The position numbers were made by a program, and so were the translations under genes. The notes beneath the pieces were generated by a model. The model saw only the letters and a program-made list of their open reading frames with translations, was not told where the DNA came from and did no database searches. From Halalkalicoccus sp. NIPERK01 (GTDB taxonomy: Archaea; Halobacteriota; Halobacteria; Halobacteriales; Halalkalicoccaceae), in NCBI RefSeq assembly GCF_030287405.1, contig NZ_JASVVV010000001.1:310001-374000 (forward strand): 64,000 bases of DNA, in the 5' to 3' direction. Below are positions 51,230-62,620 of the stretch, piece by piece (the first letter of the stretch is position 1; every line of letters begins with the position of its first letter).

Positions 51230-51259
51230 ACTTATCCTTCCGAGCGCCGAGTACGTCGC

Positions 51260-51832
51260 ATGGCACCCGACGAACCCGCGATGACCCGATTCCCGGTTCC
51301 CGACTACGAGGACCTCCCCGCGGACCTCCGCGAGCGCATCGACGAGGAGACCGAACGTGCCGGCTTCACCCCGAACGTCTTCCTCGCCTACGCCTACCAC
51401 CCCGCCCAGTTCAGGGCCTTCTTCGCGTACTACGACGCGCTGATCGAGGACACGGACCTCGAAAGGGAGGAGGTCGAGATGATCGTCGTCGCCGTCTCCG
51501 GGGTGAACCACTGTTACTACTGCAACGTGGCCCACGGCGCGCTCGTGCGGATCTACGGCGATGACCCCGAACTCGCGGATCAACTGGTGGCGAACTACCG
51601 AACCGCCGAGATCAGCGAGAGACACCGGCGGATGCTGGATCTCGCCGTGAAACTCACCGAGTCGATGGAGGAAGTCGAGGAACGGGATTTCGAGCGCCTC
51701 CGCGACGTGGGCTACTCGGAGAAGGCGATCTGGGACATCGGGTCGGTGACGGCTTTCTTCAACCTCTCGAACCGGATGGCACACCTCGCGGACATGCGCC
51801 CGAACGGGGAGTTCCACACGATGGGGCGCTAG
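51260..51832 (+). CDS. AhpD-like carboxymuconolactone decarboxylase-family protein
   Basis: A 190-residue protein with the AhpD active-site motif CYYCNVAHGALVRIYGDD (Cys-x2-Cys-x3-His) within an all-helical fold. Family members are peroxidases or thiol-disulfide partners. Start could also be ATG 51281. The stop overlaps the CopZ stop on the other strand in CTAG. Confidence 0.85.
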   Translation: MAPDEPAMTRFPVPDYEDLPADLRERIDEETERAGFTPNVFLAYAYHPAQFRAFFAYYDALIEDTDLEREEVEMIVVAVSGVNHCYYCNVAHGALVRIYGDDPELADQLVANYRTAEISERHRRMLDLAVKLTESMEEVEERDFERLRDVGYSEKAIWDIGSVTAFFNLSNRMAHLADMRPNGEFHTMGR

Positions 51833-52026
51833 CCCTCGACGGTGTAGCCCGCCTCCTCGATCGCCGTCCTGACGGCGTCCTCGCTGGCGTCGCCCTCGAC
51901 GGCGACCGTGTCGCCCTCGTGGTCGGCGCGGGCGTCCTCGACCCCGTCGACGTCCCGCAGCGAGTCGATGACGGTCTCCTCACAGCCCGTACAGCTCATG
52001 TCGCTCACGGTCAGGGTTCGTGCCAT
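51829..52026 (-). CDS. CopZ-like heavy-metal-associated copper chaperone
   Basis: A 65-residue HMA domain; MSCTGCEETVIDSLRDVDGV holds the copper-binding Cys-x2-Cys. It would carry Cu(I) to the CopA ATPase encoded 0.8 kb away. It is divergent from the Lrp/TRASH regulator, with 128 bp between starts. Confidence 0.9.
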   Translation of the reverse strand: MARTLTVSDMSCTGCEETVIDSLRDVDGVEDARADHEGDTVAVEGDASEDAVRTAIEEAGYTVEG

Positions 52027-52154
52027 ATCGGCTGGTAGGCCCTCCCCTCTCTTCTGGGTTGTCCATTCGAACCCAAGTCGTTTCCGTCCTCTCACACACG
52101 AATCGAAAGCGAGATCGGCGAAACGGATTTGATATAGCGGGTCGAAGCGGGGGT

Positions 52155-52745
52155 ATGCTCGACGAGACAGACCTCCGGATCCTCCAGTTGCTCACCGAGG
52201 ACGCCCGGCGACCCTACAGCGAGATCGGCGAGCGGGTCGACCTCTCTCCGCCGGCGGTCTCCGATCGCGTCTCGAAGCTCGAGGAACACGGGATCATCCG
52301 CCGGTTCACGCTGGACCTCGACCGATCACAGCTCCGCCAGGGGACGCCCGTCCTCGTGACCCTCTCGGTCGCGCCGGGTGCGACCGGGGCGGTCCGGGAC
52401 GCACTGGTGGGGCTCGACGGCGTCGAACACGTCTTCACCACCGCGGGGGGCCGGGTGGTGATCAACGCCCACGCGCCGACGCCGGACGTCCAGTCGTGGG
52501 TGTTCGAGCGCGTCGATCCCGACTCCATTAGGGAGATCGACGTGGAGTTGCTGACGGGCGCCGACTGGGGCCAGCAGGTCGACGGCGACACCACCTTCGC
52601 GCTCGTCTGCGTCGAGTGCGGCAACGAGGTGGGCGACGACGGCGTCACTCGCCGGATCGACGGCGAGATGAAGCAGTTCTGCTGTTCGTCCTGTGAACGT
52701 CTCTACGTCGAGCAGTACGAAGAACTCGCCGAGAGCGCCGATTGA
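52155..52745 (+). CDS. Lrp/AsnC-TRASH metal-responsive regulator (CopT/CopR-like)
   Basis: A 196-residue regulator: N-terminal Lrp/AsnC winged helix (LDETDLRILQLLTEDARRPYSEIGERVDLSPPAVSDRVSKLEE), a ligand-type middle domain, and a C-terminal TRASH metal-binding motif (CVECGNEV... FCCSSCERLY). This architecture controls copper efflux in archaea. Its position between copZ and copA supports control of both. Confidence 0.9.
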   Translation: MLDETDLRILQLLTEDARRPYSEIGERVDLSPPAVSDRVSKLEEHGIIRRFTLDLDRSQLRQGTPVLVTLSVAPGATGAVRDALVGLDGVEHVFTTAGGRVVINAHAPTPDVQSWVFERVDPDSIREIDVELLTGADWGQQVDGDTTFALVCVECGNEVGDDGVTRRIDGEMKQFCCSSCERLYVEQYEELAESAD

Positions 52746-52839
52746 GGTTCGAATCGTTGGTGAACACTCGAGTTAGCCTTCGGATCGAAAGAGTAACCCC
52801 GATGAACGGTGATACCCTCTATACGAACGAAGTGATAGC

Positions 52840-55416
<2,577 letters not shown>

Positions 55417-55659
55417 GTGTTGTTTCAGTATCAGTAAGCACAAAACTTACTCCCCCGGAGTGATGTGATAGGGATGCTGGGAGATCGCAGACTGAGGCCA
55501 TAGACAACCTGCGTTGGCGTGACACACCACGACCATCCCCAGCACTGCCGCGGACGGAAGGGAAACGGTACGAACCCGTTTCCGTTTCTTGCGCGTTCCT
55601 TGCTCCGGCCGGCGACAGGTTCATGCTACCATGTAGCGTACCCGATGCGGTGACGCAGG
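55417..55659. other. Intergenic stretch with hairpins after copA
   Basis: No gene supported. A perfect 8-bp stem GGAAACGG/CCGTTTCC (55561-55583) is followed by GTTTCTTG and could be a terminator. Upstream, TGCTGGG near 55475 and CCCAGCA near 55537 can pair around a 55-nt interior. A small RNA is possible but unproven. Confidence 0.4.
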
Positions 55660-55881
55660 ATGTTTCGAACGGCGCGGTCGGACGTGACGCTTCGTGAGCT
55701 AGAGCGTCGAATCGCCGAACAACAGCGTCGCATCGAGACGCTAGAGCGGGTCGAACATCGGTTCGTGAGCGTTTCGGACACGGGGTACCAGTGGGAGTGT
55801 GACCGCTGTTCGCTCGGCTGGATCGTTCACGACGGCGACGAACTGCGCTGTACGGACTGTGGCTACCTCCGATACCTGTAG
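55660..55881 (+). CDS. Coiled-coil zinc-ribbon small protein
   Basis: A 73-residue protein: a charged helix (LRELERRIAEQQRRIETLERVEHRF, coiled-coil-like) then a zinc ribbon CDRCSLGW...CTDCGYLRYL. Function unknown; resembles other haloarchaeal small zinc proteins. Confidence 0.65.
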   Translation: MFRTARSDVTLRELERRIAEQQRRIETLERVEHRFVSVSDTGYQWECDRCSLGWIVHDGDELRCTDCGYLRYL

Positions 55882-55989
55882 CGTCCTCTCGACCGCCGGT
55901 GGTCGTGGTCCGTTCGCGCCCCGGAGGTTCGGCGCATCGACCCGGGAGACCGACGGGCTATTTGGACCCCGATGCCGAACGTGGCGTGT

Positions 55990-56316
55990 ATGCCCGACAC
56001 GTACACGAAGGCGAACTACGCGGACGTCGACCCGGTCGCGGGGTCGTTGTACTTCCTGCGCGACCCGCTCGACTGCGAGAACCTCGGCGTGAGCGTCCTC
56101 GAGTGTGACCCGGGCTGGACCGGCAAGGAACACGACCACGCCGACGAGGGTCACGAGGAGGTCTACCTGCTGGTCGAGGGCGAGGCGACCGTCGTCATCG
56201 AGGACGAAGAGGTGGCGATGGCCGAGGGCGACGCGGTCAGGATTCCGGGCGAGGCGACGCGGCGGATCGAGAACGGCGACGCCGAGAGCCGGTTCGTCCT
56301 CGTCGGCGCACCCTAG
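55990..56316 (+). CDS. Cupin-domain protein
   Basis: A 108-residue single cupin: motif 1 KEHDHADEGHEEVYLLVEGEA (metal His/Glu) and motif 2 EGDAVRIPGEATRRIEN. Metal-binding; substrate unknown. ATG 55990 preferred over an upstream in-frame start at 55972. Confidence 0.85.
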   Translation: MPDTYTKANYADVDPVAGSLYFLRDPLDCENLGVSVLECDPGWTGKEHDHADEGHEEVYLLVEGEATVVIEDEEVAMAEGDAVRIPGEATRRIENGDAESRFVLVGAP

Positions 56317-56392
56317 CGAATGGATAGCACGAACCACTCTCGCGGCGGTTTCAGGCCGCTTTTTCGCCCTCGGCGCGTACTCCGAGCCTGAC

Positions 56393-56878
56393 ATGAGATC
56401 CGACCCCCCTTTCGATCGCCGCACCGTCCTCCGGGCTGCCGGCGCGCTCGTCGCGGTCGGCGGGCTGGCGGGCTGTACCGACGACGGCAGTGGCGGCGAC
56501 GAACCCGACTACGAGACGGTCCCGGACGAGGAGGAACCCGACTACGGCGGGTGGCTCGACGCCGCCGAAACCTACGACGGCACCGCCGACTTCCGCGGTG
56601 AGAACGAGGTCACGGTCGCGGTGGGGGCGGGCAGTCGGGGCTACTCGTTTTCGCCCGCCGCGATCATGGTCGACCCCGGCACCACGGTGGTCTGGGAGTG
56701 GACCGGAAACGGCGGCGGCCACAACGTCGCCGAGGAGGACGGGGTCTACGAGAGCCCCATCGAGACCGAGGAGGGCCACACGTTCGAACACGCCTTCGAG
56801 GAGTCGGGCGTCTCGCGGTACACCTGCATCCCCCACGACCAGCAGGGGATGCGCGGGGCGGTTTCCGTCGCCGAGTGA
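56393..56878 (+). CDS. Halocyanin-type blue copper lipoprotein
   Basis: A 161-residue exported cupredoxin: twin-Arg signal (FDRRTVLRAAGAL) and lipobox LAGC (Cys28), acidic linker, then plastocyanin fold with copper ligands His110 (GGGHN), Cys145 and His148 (YTCIPH) and Met153 (QQGM). Carries electrons at the outer membrane face. It sits near the copper-handling genes. Confidence 0.92.
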   Translation: MRSDPPFDRRTVLRAAGALVAVGGLAGCTDDGSGGDEPDYETVPDEEEPDYGGWLDAAETYDGTADFRGENEVTVAVGAGSRGYSFSPAAIMVDPGTTVVWEWTGNGGGHNVAEEDGVYESPIETEEGHTFEHAFEESGVSRYTCIPHDQQGMRGAVSVAE

Positions 56879-56923
56879 GGACGAAACCGCGAGCGTTTTA
56901 CTCGACTGTCGAGAACGGGGGGC

Positions 56924-57583
56924 GTGGAGAACGTCACCGATCGGACGAGCAACCCCTTCGGGATGCGTCCCGACTGCGGGTCGGCGTGTTCCCCTGGGAT
57001 CGAGGCGGTCTTCGGCTACGGCGACGCCAACGCCGACTTCCACGTGATCGGCGACCACCCCGGCGTCCACGGCGGCGCACGGACCGGCGTTCCCTTCACC
57101 GACTCGCCCGCCGGCGAGGCGATTCAACGGACCCTCTTCGAGACCGGCTTCGCGAGCGAGCGCTACGCCGACGCGCCCGAACTGGACGAGTGCTTCCTGA
57201 GCTACCTCCACATGTGCTGTCCGCCCGAGGGACGCGATCCCGCGCCGGAGGAGTACGACGACATGGAGCGGTTTTTCGACGCGGAACTCCGGGCGATCGC
57301 CGCACACGTCCTGTTGCCGGTCGGGGCGCGGGCGACCGAACACGTGATCGACAACTACACCGCGCAGGTCGAGCGCATCGAGATCGACATGACGGCGCTG
57401 CACGCGAGCGAGATCCGCGGCAGCGGCTTCCTCGTCGTCCCGATCCGCGACCCCGCCGAGTGGATCGAGGGCGACGGGGGGCGCCTGATCGACTCGCTTT
57501 CGGTGATCCGGGGCAGCGACTACCGCCGGACGGCGGACCTGAGCCGGTTTCTGGGCAACGACGAGCTCTACTTCGTGCGCTGA
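56924..57583 (+). CDS. Uracil-DNA glycosylase-superfamily protein
   Basis: A 219-residue protein. HVIGDHPGVHGGARTGVPFTDSPAG resembles UDG motif 1 of families 4/5, and cysteines Cys18, Cys22, Cys90 and Cys98/Cys99 could hold an Fe-S cluster as in those families. Motif 2 is less clear, so base specificity is open. Starts with GTG at 56924. Confidence 0.75.
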   Translation: MENVTDRTSNPFGMRPDCGSACSPGIEAVFGYGDANADFHVIGDHPGVHGGARTGVPFTDSPAGEAIQRTLFETGFASERYADAPELDECFLSYLHMCCPPEGRDPAPEEYDDMERFFDAELRAIAAHVLLPVGARATEHVIDNYTAQVERIEIDMTALHASEIRGSGFLVVPIRDPAEWIEGDGGRLIDSLSVIRGSDYRRTADLSRFLGNDELYFVR

Positions 57584-57627
57584 CGGCCCATCGGTAGTTC
57601 CTTTTCCCCCCGCGGCGAGCCTCGCGT

Positions 57628-58344
57628 ATGGTCACCGTCACCGTCTGGAACGAGTTCCGCCACGAGCGCGAGAACGACGACGCCCGCGAACAGTACCCCG
57701 ATGGCATTCACGAGGTGATCGCGGGATTCCTCGACGAACGGGGGTTCGACACTCGAACGGCGACGCTCGACGAACCCGAACACGGGCTGACCGAGGAGGT
57801 CCTCGACGACACCGACGTCCTGACGTGGTGGGGCCACATCGCCCACGACGAGGTCGACGACGAGGTGGTCGACCGGGTCCAGGAGCGCGTCCTCGACGGG
57901 ATGGGGTTGCTCGCCCTCCACTCGGCGCACTACTCGAAGGTGTTCAAACGTCTGATGGGCACCTCCTGCTCGCTGAAGTGGCGCGAGGACGAGGAGCGTG
58001 AACGCCTCTGGGTCGTCGAACCGGGCCACCCCATCACGGAGGGGGTCGACGAGTACATCGAACTCCCGGAGTCGGAGATGTACGGCGAGCGCTTCGACGT
58101 CCCCGCGCCCGACACCCTCGTGTTCACCTCGTGGTTCGAGGGGGGCGAGGTGTTCCGATCGGGCTGTTGTTTCCGTCGGGGTGCCGGCAAGGTCTTTTAC
58201 TTCCGGCCGGGCCACGAGACCTACCCCGTCTACTACGAGCCGGAGATCCAGCAAGTGCTCGCGAACGCGGTCGAGTGGGCCGCTCCCACGGGGGGACCGG
58301 ATCCCGAGTTCGGAGAGCGCGACCCGCTCGAACCGCTCGATTAG
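57628..58344 (+). CDS. ThuA-domain protein
   Basis: A 238-residue protein of the trehalose-utilisation ThuA family, a class I glutamine-amidotransferase-like fold ([66 protein letters not shown]). Role in sugar metabolism is by family only. Confidence 0.87.
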   Translation: MVTVTVWNEFRHERENDDAREQYPDGIHEVIAGFLDERGFDTRTATLDEPEHGLTEEVLDDTDVLTWWGHIAHDEVDDEVVDRVQERVLDGMGLLALHSAHYSKVFKRLMGTSCSLKWREDEERERLWVVEPGHPITEGVDEYIELPESEMYGERFDVPAPDTLVFTSWFEGGEVFRSGCCFRRGAGKVFYFRPGHETYPVYYEPEIQQVLANAVEWAAPTGGPDPEFGERDPLEPLD

Positions 58345-58619
58345 AACAGGAGCGGAATCCCGAGCGTGACGAGGAGGCCGACGAGGAGGACGGCGACGCC
58401 GATCCCGGCCTGCCGCATCGAGTAGGGGCTCTGCGGGGCAGTCGTGCGCTCGGCGAGCGGCGTCTTGACGGTGGGCTGTTCCTTCTCGGGGGCGCTGACG
58501 GCGGCCTCCTGGGCGCCGGGGTCCTCGTCGGTCATTCCGGTGGCGTCCTCGCCGGTGGCGTCGACTCGCCCCTCGGCCTCCGCTTCCTCGTCGGGGACGC
58601 GGTCGTCGTGATCGCTCAT
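58341..58619 (-). CDS. Acidic tail-anchored membrane protein
   Basis: A 92-residue protein: long acidic disordered N-terminus and a single C-terminal helix ([25 protein letters not shown]). Conserved-looking haloarchaeal type, function unknown. Stop codons overlap with the convergent ThuA gene. Confidence 0.68.
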   Translation of the reverse strand: MSDHDDRVPDEEAEAEGRVDATGEDATGMTDEDPGAQEAAVSAPEKEQPTVKTPLAERTTAPQSPYSMRQAGIGVAVLLVGLLVTLGIPLLF

Positions 58620-58704
58620 ACGAACGCCTCGTTTCGCGCGGCTCTTAAACGCACCTCATCGCCGGTCGAAACCCTCAACCCCGTTTCGAGCGAACCTCGG
58701 GTAG

Positions 58705-59517
58705 ATGCTGACCAAACGGATCATCCCCTGTATCGACGTCGACGTCGACGAGAGCGGAGAGGCGGCCGTCTACACCGGCGTCAACTTCGAGAACCTCGAA
58801 TACACTGGCGACCCCGTCGAGATGGCCAAGGCCTACAACGAGTCGGGCGCAGACGAGTTCGTCTTTCTCGACATCACCGCCTCGGCGGAGGGCCGGGAGA
58901 CGATGCTCGACACAGTCTCGCGGGTCGCCGACGAGGTGTTCATTCCCCTCACCGTTGGCGGCGGGATACGCACTACTAAAGACATCAAGGAGACCCTCAG
59001 AGCGGGCGCGGACAAGGTCTCGATCAACACCGGCGCGCTCGAACGCCCGGAACTGATCACCGAGGGGGCCCGGGCGTTCGGCAGCCAGTGTATCGTCATC
59101 AGCGTCGACTCCAAACGCCGCTTCGACGAGCGCGGCGAACACTACGCCGAGGTCGACGGCGAGTCCTGCTGGTTCGAGTGCACCGTCAAGGGCGGACGGG
59201 AGGGGACCGGTATCGACGTGGTCGAGTGGGCCAGCGAGGCCGAGTCACGGGGCGCGGGCGAACTGTTCGTCAACTCCATCGACACCGACGGCACGAAGTC
59301 GGGCTACGACATCCCCGTGACGCGGGCGGTCTGTGATGCCGTCTCGACCCCGGTGATCGCCTCCTCGGGCGCCGGCGGGCCCGAGCACATGCAGGAGGTG
59401 TTCGAGGAGGCGGGCGCGGACGCGGCGCTCGCGGCCTCCATCTTCCACTTCGGGGAGTACTCGATCGCGGAGGTCAAAGAGTACCTCGACGAACGGGACG
59501 TTCCGATCCGGATCTAG
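58705..59517 (+). CDS. hisF: Imidazole glycerol phosphate synthase, cyclase subunit HisF
   Basis: A 270-residue TIM barrel. Catalytic Asp11 (RIIPCID) and Asp135 (VISVDSKRR); phosphate sites VGGGIRT and SSGAGGPEH. With HisH it forms IGP and AICAR in histidine synthesis. No other his genes are adjacent. The usual gap-free archaeal form with a slightly long N-terminal DVDVDESG stretch. Confidence 0.95.
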   Translation: MLTKRIIPCIDVDVDESGEAAVYTGVNFENLEYTGDPVEMAKAYNESGADEFVFLDITASAEGRETMLDTVSRVADEVFIPLTVGGGIRTTKDIKETLRAGADKVSINTGALERPELITEGARAFGSQCIVISVDSKRRFDERGEHYAEVDGESCWFECTVKGGREGTGIDVVEWASEAESRGAGELFVNSIDTDGTKSGYDIPVTRAVCDAVSTPVIASSGAGGPEHMQEVFEEAGADAALAASIFHFGEYSIAEVKEYLDERDVPIRI

Positions 59518-59520
59518 GGT

Positions 59521-59814
59521 TCAGGCCGCGGCCGAGGCATCGCGGAACGCGTCGCGAAAGGCGTCGGTCGCCCCGCGGATGTCCGCGGCGGCGCTCGCGA
59601 TCGCGTCGAGCGGATCGACGCCCTCCTCGGTGGTCACCGTCAGCACGGGATCGGTCTGGCCGCCCGACTGCTCGGGGTTCATGTCGTAGGTCGCGGCCGT
59701 CACGCCGTCGGTTTCGAGCAGCGCGCCCTTGAGGACGTTCATGAAGGTGTGGTCCTCGCCGGCGATCTCCAGCGCCAGTTCCTGCTCCTCGCGCGAGAGT
59801 ACGCGTAGTTCCAT
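59521..59814 (-). CDS. rpoL: RNA polymerase subunit L
   Basis: A 97-residue Rpo11/Rpo[35 protein letters not shown] is the conserved dimerisation region (pairs with RpoD). The C-terminal helix ([21 protein letters not shown]) is acidic. Convergent with hisF, 3 nt between stops. Confidence 0.93.
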   Translation of the reverse strand: MELRVLSREEQELALEIAGEDHTFMNVLKGALLETDGVTAATYDMNPEQSGGQTDPVLTVTTEEGVDPLDAIASAAADIRGATDAFRDAFRDASAAA

Positions 59815-59876
59815 GGCGCGCCCTTGGCGTGTGGCGCGTTTCAAGCCTTCGAAAGCCCTCGGAATGCACTGGCGGT

Positions 59877-60138
59877 CGAAAATCGTATCCGCGATTTTCG
59901 GGTCCACAAGAAACGCTTCGCGTTTCTTGGGACGTGCATTCCTCGCCCTTTTCATGTCCAAGAAAATCTCCGATTTTCTATGACCGCCGGGTACCGCCGA
60001 GTCGCGGTGCGCGACAGCGAGGGACCGAAGGTCCCTCTGGCCGTTCGAGCGGGCCGAAGGCCCGCGAGAAGATCGCGCACCGCTTCCGGGAAGGCCAGCC
60101 CTCCCCGTTCGCTTCGCGGCCCGCGGGCCGCGAAGCGA
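59877..60138. repeat. Array of short perfect hairpins between rpoL and the rhomboid gene
   Basis: At least seven stem-loops in 262 bp: 59877-59900 (9 bp), 59907-59929 (10 bp, TTC loop), 59961-59979 (8 bp, TCC loop), 60001-60015 (GTCGC/GCGAC), 60019-60037 (8 bp, GAA loop), 60049-60065 (7 bp, GAA loop), 60109-60138 (14 bp around GC). Stems differ in sequence but most have 3-nt loops. The genes on both sides point away, so these are not ordinary terminators. Confidence 0.7.
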
Positions 60139-60361
60139 GGCCGCTCGTGTGTAGTAGGACTGAAAGAATCAGGGGTCGCCGGAGGCGGGACGTCAGAGAC
60201 ACACGATTCCCGCGCACGCTGGCAGTGTATCGGCGTTGAGGCCGATGTGTTCTCGAATGGAAACAGTTAGCCATTATTTCACGGGCGTTTCTCAAGCGAC
60301 AACACGCCGCCGAGGATGTGAGAAGCACAACCCTCAATTCGACCCGCGTCGTGGGAGGGGT
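60139..60361. other. Rest of the rpoL-rhomboid intergenic region
   Basis: No gene seen. The stretch 60240-60300 is AT-richer (GTTAGCCATTATTTCACG) and could hold the rhomboid promoter, although about 90 bases from its start. Confidence 0.4.
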
Positions 60362-61993
60362 ATGGCGGTCGCGGACGCCCCCGTGTCCCTCGGGTGGCAA
60401 CTGCTCGTCGTCGGCGTGCTGATCGCGTCGGCCCTGCTGGCCCTCCGACTCGCCGGCCCCGAGCGGCGGGTCCGATCCGCCCTGCGAGAGCGGTTCTACC
60501 TCGGCGTTCCGTGGGGCTCTCTGCTAACCCTCGGCGGCGTTCTCGCGGTCTACCTGTTCGTCCAGCGGGGGCTGTGGCACTGGAACGACCCCCTCGCGAT
60601 CCCGTTTTCGGCGTGGTCGTACTTCTACCCCCTCGGGGTGCTGTTCTCGGCGTTCGCTCACGTCGGACCCGGTCACCTGCTCGGCAACCTCACCACCGCC
60701 CTCGTGTTCGCGCCGCTCGCGGAGTACGTCTGGGGGCACTTCCCCGAGCGAACCGCCGACCACGGTCCGCTCACTGATCCCCGAATCCGGGCGTTCGTGG
60801 TCTTCCCGCTCGGCGTGTTCGGCGCGGGCATCGCGATGAGCCTCTTCACCTGGGGGCCCGTGATCGGCTTTTCGGGCGTGGTGTTCGCCCTGATCGGGTT
60901 CGTCCTCGTGCGCTACCCGCTCCTCACGGTGGTCGCGCTCGCGGCCAGAGGGGCCGTACGCACCGTCACCGACGCGCTCGGGAACCCCGTCAACGTCGTG
61001 GAGGTGAGCGCGAGCGTCTCCCCGCCGTGGTGGTACGGAATCGCGATCCAGGGTCACGTGCTCGGCTTTCTCGTCGGGATCCTCGCCGGCGTGGCGCTAC
61101 TTCGACGCCGCAGGGTAGCGACGGACCCGCTCAGGCTCTGGATCGGGACCGTCCTCACAACGCTCTCGCTGTCGCTGTGGGCTGTCTGGTGGATTCGCGG
61201 CCCCGAGACGTACGTCCTCTATCGGGCGCTGGGTGTCGCGCTCGTGGTCGCGCTCGCGGCGCTGATCAGCGCCGCGCTCACCGCGAGCGAACGCCCGCTA
61301 GCGGGGAGCGTGACCCGCAGACAGGCCGCGAGCGCCGCGCTCGTCGTCCCCCTCGTCGTCATGTGTCTCGTCGCCGTCCCGTTGAACCTCGCGGTCGTCG
61401 ACAGCCAGCCCCGCGAGGCGTCGATGACCGCCGGCGACTACACCGTCTTCTACGACGAGGAGGTCGAAAACCGGATGTTCTCGGTCGTCGACGTCGAGGC
61501 GTTCGGCGAGACCACGGCGGTGACCACGAGCGGCGTGATCGTCACCAGTCCCGACCGGCACGTCTGGGGCCAGGAGGTCTCGACCGCGGAACTCGAAACC
61601 TACGGGGACGCCACGGTCAGGGTCGGCGGGCTGACCTGGAGCGAGACGGTCGAGGTCGAACGGACGGGCTGGGTGGTCGGCGACGAGACCGTCTATACCG
61701 TCTGGCTCGAGAGCGATGGCGAACGGACCCACGCCTTCGATTCGGAACCCGCGAGCGCCGACGCCGTGGTCGACGGCCGGGCGATCACCATTCACAGCGA
61801 GTCGGGGACGTTCTACGTCGAGGTCGAAGACGAGACCGGTACCGAGCGCGCCCCGATCCCGGCACGCGGCGGGGAGCGAACGGTCGGCGGGCTCTCGATC
61901 GAGAACGACGAGGGGACGCTGGTCGCGAGCGACGGCCGGACGGTCGTCTCGATCGCCCACGAGGAGACCTACGCTCCGCGGGACGATCGGTAA
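60362..61993 (+). CDS. Rhomboid-like intramembrane serine protease with external C-terminal domain
   Basis: A 543-residue protein. The rhomboid core (about 90-240) has GHLLGNLTTALVFAPLAE, the Ser in FSGVVFALIGF and a His in IQGHVLGFLVG, the catalytic dyad positions. Further helices follow to about 355, then a ~180-residue beta-rich external domain not typical of rhomboids (TAGDYTVFYDEEVENRMFSVV...). It cleaves membrane proteins; substrates unknown. Overlaps the methyltransferase 3' end by 25 bp. Confidence 0.85.
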   Translation: MAVADAPVSLGWQLLVVGVLIASALLALRLAGPERRVRSALRERFYLGVPWGSLLTLGGVLAVYLFVQRGLWHWNDPLAIPFSAWSYFYPLGVLFSAFAHVGPGHLLGNLTTALVFAPLAEYVWGHFPERTADHGPLTDPRIRAFVVFPLGVFGAGIAMSLFTWGPVIGFSGVVFALIGFVLVRYPLLTVVALAARGAVRTVTDALGNPVNVVEVSASVSPPWWYGIAIQGHVLGFLVGILAGVALLRRRRVATDPLRLWIGTVLTTLSLSLWAVWWIRGPETYVLYRALGVALVVALAALISAALTASERPLAGSVTRRQAASAALVVPLVVMCLVAVPLNLAVVDSQPREASMTAGDYTVFYDEEVENRMFSVVDVEAFGETTAVTTSGVIVTSPDRHVWGQEVSTAELETYGDATVRVGGLTWSETVEVERTGWVVGDETVYTVWLESDGERTHAFDSEPASADAVVDGRAITIHSESGTFYVEVEDETGTERAPIPARGGERTVGGLSIENDEGTLVASDGRTVVSIAHEETYAPRDDR

Positions 61994-62589
61994 CACTCCG
62001 CTCGGATCGTCTTCCGGTCGCGTTCGTGGAACTCGAACTGGCTGTCGAGGTCGAACGCGAGTTCGTAGGCGTGGGTCACCTCCCAGCCGCGATCCCCGAG
62101 AAACGACTCGACGAACCCGCGGCTGCCGGCGTTGTGGATCGAGTAGACCACGTCCGCGATCTCGAGGGCTGCCGCCAAGAAGCGCCGATCCGCACCCCGG
62201 TGTCCCCGCTGGGCGCCGAACGGCGGGTTCATGAGCACGGTCGCGTTCGCGGGACACACCGGGAGGCGGCCGCCGTCGCCGAGCACCCAGTCGGGGCTGC
62301 GAGGTGGCTCCACGAGCCGTTCGTTCTCGCGGGCGGTCACGAGCGCCGCGGGGTCGACGTCGAGGCCGATCACCCGCTCCGGAGTCCGGAGTGCGGCCCC
62401 CAGCGCCAACATTCCGGTGCCGGTCCCGAGGTCGATCACCGTTCCGTCGAGGTCGCCCCGGAGGTCCGCGAGGTGGACGAGGTGGGCGGCGATGTCGGCG
62501 GGCGTCGGGTACTGTTCCAGTTCGACCCGCGGGGTCTCGAACCCCCGGACCCGGGAGAGTCGCCGTTCGAGCGCCCGCTTCGTGTCCAT
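61969..62589 (-). CDS. METTL5-like RNA N6-adenine methyltransferase
   Basis: A 206-residue methyltransferase. ELEQYPTPADIAAHLVHLA and VIDLGTGTGMLALGAAL (SAM motif I) are followed by the catalytic NPPFGAQRGHRGADRRFL. Archaeal METTL5 homologues methylate adenine in 16S-type rRNA. Ends in an ECYR-containing tail. Confidence 0.88.
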   Translation of the reverse strand: MDTKRALERRLSRVRGFETPRVELEQYPTPADIAAHLVHLADLRGDLDGTVIDLGTGTGMLALGAALRTPERVIGLDVDPAALVTARENERLVEPPRSPDWVLGDGGRLPVCPANATVLMNPPFGAQRGHRGADRRFLAAALEIADVVYSIHNAGSRGFVESFLGDRGWEVTHAYELAFDLDSQFEFHERDRKTIRAECYRSSRGA

Positions 62590-62620
62590 ACCGGGAGGAA
62601 GGCGAGCGGACGGAGAAGCG

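Noticed and set aside
52745-52775. GGTTCGAATC resembling a tRNA T-loop
   Set aside because: It lies at the end of a clear regulator gene and no acceptor, D-arm or anticodon arm can be folded around it.
55455-55500. Box C (GTGATGT) and box D (CTGA)-like words suggesting a C/D guide RNA
   Set aside because: Box C is imperfect, the internal C'/D' boxes are missing and the terminal stem does not form.
59815-59961. In-frame N-terminal extension of rpoL ([13 protein letters not shown]...)
   Set aside because: RpoL proteins begin at MELRV; the extension is basic and runs into the hairpin array.
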